Assembly: GCA_013151255.1 (NCBI GenBank) | Contig: JAADIQ010000066.1 | Span: 1 to 55,908, forward strand | Direction of reading: 5' to 3' | DNA length: 55,908 bases | Origin: Alphaproteobacteria bacterium | GTDB lineage: Bacteria; Pseudomonadota; Alphaproteobacteria; Caulobacterales; Parvularculaceae | Part shown: in pieces, positions 53,944 to 55,908 of the stretch | How positions within the stretch are numbered: the first letter of the stretch is position 1 | How the letters are laid out: each line of letters opens with the position of its first letter | Position numbers and translations under genes: made by a program | Notes under the pieces: generated by a model | What the model was told of the DNA's origin: nothing | Seen by the model: the letters and a program-made list of their open reading frames with translations, nothing else | Databases searched by the model: none

Positions 53944-54022
53944 CGCCGTTCGTCCCTTCGTCCTTTGACGGCAAAACCGGCGCGCCCGTCCCATCCCCCC
54001 TCGCCACCATCGCGCGCTGCGC

Positions 54023-54045
54023 TTAAGTCGCCCGCATCGACTTAA
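54023..54045. promoter_or_regulatory. TTAAGTC-N9-GACTTAA inverted repeat before the PQQ dehydrogenase gene
   Basis: Perfect 7-bp arms, 15 bases before the ATG at 54061 and immediately upstream of the ribosome-binding site. It could be an operator or a hairpin that affects translation. Confidence 0.4.
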
Positions 54046-54060
54046 CGCTAAGAGGTTTTC

Positions 54061-55908
54061 ATGCACAAACGCGCCATCTTCGCAGCCTTCATCGGCTGGC
54101 TTTTTTTAACCGCAAGCGCCATCGCCGCGCATGACCCGTTCTCACCGGCGCATGAAGCCGCGAAGGATAAACCCCAAGCCGAATGGGCGCATTATGGCGG
54201 CGGGCTTGATGGCGCACGCTTCTCCAGAGGCGATGCGATAACCGCCGACACCATTGCCGGTCTGTCGCAGGCGTGGCGGTTTCAAACCGGCGACGCCACC
54301 GATGGCGAAGGATATTTCGGCCGCCGGTCTTCTTTCAAGGCGACGCCGATTTTATTCGACGGCAAGCTGGTAGTCTCAACCGGCTTTAACCGCGTCTTCG
54401 CGCTCGACCCGGTCACCGGCGAGGAACTTTGGCGATATGATCCGGGCGTTGATTTCTCGATAGAATATTCGGAGATGTTTACCTCGCGCGGCGTCGCGGC
54501 GTGGTCCGATGAAGGCCATGGCCATGACGGCGATTGTGCGCAGCGGATATTCCTGGGAACACTGGATGCAAGGCTGATCGCTCTCGATGCCCGCAGCGGC
54601 GCCAAATGCGCCGGCTTTGGCCGCGATGGCGAAGTTGATTTGTCCAAGGGCGTCAAAAACTATCGCCGCAGTCAGTATTCGCTGACCTCGCCGCCAACCG
54701 TAGTCAACGGCGTCGTGGTTGTTGGCTCGTCGGTTGGCGATAATGGCGCGGTGAAACTCGATCACGGGATTGTCCGCGGCTATGACGCCAGAACCGGCGC
54801 GCTGAAATGGTCCTGGGACCCGATCCCGCGCACAAAAAATGCAGCGCTTGCGCAGTCCTGGAAAGGCGGCTCGGCAAAGAAAACCGGCGCCGCCAATGTC
54901 TGGTCGGTGATGGCCGCGGACCCGGAACGCAATCTGGTGTTCCTGCCGACGACATCGCCTTCGCCCGACTTTTATGGCGGCGAGCGGCTCGGCGATAACC
55001 GCAACGCCAATTCGGTGGTTGCGCTCAACGCTACGACCGGGCGTCTGGTCTGGGCCTATCAAATCGTGCGCCACGACCTGTGGGATTACGACCTCGCCTC
55101 GCAACCTTTGTTGATGGACATCCCAATCGATGGCGAGAGGCGCGCCGCTCTGGTTCTCGCCACAAAAATGGGTTTCGTCTTTGTGCTGGATCGCGAAACC
55201 GGCGCGCCGTTATTTCCGGTGAGCGAGCAGGCGGTTCCGCAATCTGACGTTCCGGGTGAAGAGGCGGCGGCGCGGCAAAAATTTCCATCCATTCAGCTGC
55301 ACCCAACCAAGGCCGCGCTCGACATCTGGCCCTATAGTCCGGGCCATGTCGCGACCTGTCGCAAGCTGCTCGACGGGGTGCGCTATGATGGCATTTTCAC
55401 CCCGCCCAGCCTGGAAGGCACGCTCGTCTATCCGGGCAATCCCGGCGGCGTCAATTGGGGCTCGATGGCCGCGCATCTGGACGCGCAGATAGCCGTGGTC
55501 GCGGTCAACCGCTTGCCGACGGTCGTGCGGCTGATTGCCCGCAAAGATTTTCGCGCCGCCAAGACCGGCCCGCAACCTGCCAGCGCCTCGGTGCAGTATA
55601 CGGAGCAATCGGGCACGCCCTATGGCATGGCGCGCTATGAACTCATCAATGAGGAGACCGGGCGGCATTGTCTGAAAGGGCCGTGGTCGACATTGGTCGG
55701 CCTCGACATGAAAACCGGTGATGTCATTTGGGAAGTTGCGGCCGGCAATGCGCCCGGCATTAAGCCGCAATCGGAAGCAGCCGATTGGGGTTTTTACGCC
55801 CGCGGCGGGCCGATGATCACCAGCGGCGGGTATGCGTTTCTGGCGACGCCCTATGACCTCACACTGCGCGCCTATGAGTTGAAAACCGGCGCCGTCGCCT
55901 GGTCCGCC
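54061..55908 (+). CDS. PQQ-dependent dehydrogenase (glucose dehydrogenase-like), 3' end outside the window
   Basis: 616 codons, open to the right edge. A Sec signal peptide (KRAIFAAFIGWLFLTASAIAA) precedes an eight-bladed quinoprotein propeller: EWAHYGGGLDGARFS opening, FKATPILFDGKLVVSTGFNRVFALDPVTGEELW (in part), LTSPPTVVNGVVVVGSS, and HDLWDYDLASQPLL with the catalytic Asp of glucose-dehydrogenase-type enzymes. The vicinal Cys pair of methanol dehydrogenases was not seen. It resembles membrane glucose dehydrogenase without the five N-terminal helices, so it is probably periplasmic, passing electrons to the respiratory chain. An AGAGG ribosome-binding site lies 6 bases before the ATG. No pqq synthesis genes are in view. 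Confidence 0.9.
   Translation, partial: MHKRAIFAAFIGWLFLTASAIAAHDPFSPAHEAAKDKPQAEWAHYGGGLDGARFSRGDAITADTIAGLSQAWRFQTGDATDGEGYFGRRSSFKATPILFDGKLVVSTGFNRVFALDPVTGEELWRYDPGVDFSIEYSEMFTSRGVAAWSDEGHGHDGDCAQRIFLGTLDARLIALDARSGAKCAGFGRDGEVDLSKGVKNYRRSQYSLTSPPTVVNGVVVVGSSVGDNGAVKLDHGIVRGYDARTGALKWSWDPIPRTKNAALAQSWKGGSAKKTGAANVWSVMAADPERNLVFLPTTSPSPDFYGGERLGDNRNANSVVALNATTGRLVWAYQIVRHDLWDYDLASQPLLMDIPIDGERRAALVLATKMGFVFVLDRETGAPLFPVSEQAVPQSDVPGEEAAARQKFPSIQLHPTKAALDIWPYSPGHVATCRKLLDGVRYDGIFTPPSLEGTLVYPGNPGGVNWGSMAAHLDAQIAVVAVNRLPTVVRLIARKDFRAAKTGPQPASASVQYTEQSGTPYGMARYELINEETGRHCLKGPWSTLVGLDMKTGDVIWEVAAGNAPGIKPQSEAADWGFYARGGPMITSGGYAFLATPYDLTLRAYELKTGAVAWSA

Noticed and set aside
54376..55104. Minus-strand frame opposite the PQQ dehydrogenase
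   Set aside because: The plus-strand frame is open from 54061 to the edge and reads as a quinoprotein; the antisense frame has no features.

Overview
The window reads as chromosomal DNA from a GC-rich alphaproteobacterium. Evidence: dense, often 4-bp-overlapping genes; a YajC start typical of that class at the left edge; a TTAA-N7-TTAA box of the CtrA type; a PleC/DivL-like histidine kinase; CTAG-bounded inverted repeats; and a fused acetylglutamate synthase/kinase next to an acetylornithine-type carbamoyltransferase, a combination I know from Xanthomonas and from Maricaulis/Parvularcula-like bacteria. I cannot name the species. No rRNA, tRNA, CRISPR array, phage or IS element was recognised.

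Layout. 1-56 is the start of yajC on the minus strand, running off the left edge. 396-6380 holds an LplT-like MFS carrier and sugar-nucleotide/exopolysaccharide (EPS) genes: a UDP-glucuronate epimerase-like protein, UDP-glucose dehydrogenase and a polyprenyl-phosphate sugar transferase. 6574-11253 is housekeeping: a small unknown, cysQ, an orphan membrane protein, a GST and queG. 11257-27123 is the centrepiece, a divergent EPS export/assembly locus. The minus arm encodes a WecG-type glycosyltransferase with a C-terminal STAS domain, a PrsT-like TPR lipoprotein, an AAA ATPase fused to a membrane glycosyltransferase, GT4, GT2, a 2OG-Fe(II) oxygenase and a 1,000-residue G8/beta-helix surface protein. 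The plus arm encodes a Wzz-type chain-length protein and a BY-kinase. The gene set resembles the EPS part of exosortase (XrtA/PEP-CTERM) loci, but no exosortase is present here. An RND pump (adaptor plus permease) follows to 31730.

31734-40188 holds a LysM protein, a LOG-family gene, gltX, nadE, a Gfo/Idh/MocA oxidoreductase, class II DAHP synthase and a secreted metallo-beta-lactamase-fold protein. Four of these (LOG, gltX, oxidoreductase, MBL) each carry one frameshift. I saw no comparable break elsewhere in the window, so this is either local decay or a local sequence-quality problem.

40341-44858 holds a small secreted protein divergent from an HxlR regulator with clear operator-like palindromes, scoA/scoB, a serine hydrolase and a zincin-like metallopeptidase. 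44871-50632 is a tightly overlapped minus operon: argF', an unknown secreted protein, argB (NAGS/K), argC and a CPA2 antiporter. 50858-55908 holds a PAS/histidine kinase, a membrane LytTR regulator and a PQQ-dependent dehydrogenase cut by the right edge.

How they fit: Ugd and the epimerase would supply UDP-GlcA/GalA, the polyprenyl sugar transferase starts the repeat unit, GT2/GT4/WecG-type and the AAA-GT fusion extend it, and the Wzz protein and BY-kinase control length and export. Polymerase, flippase and outer-membrane exporter are not visible here.
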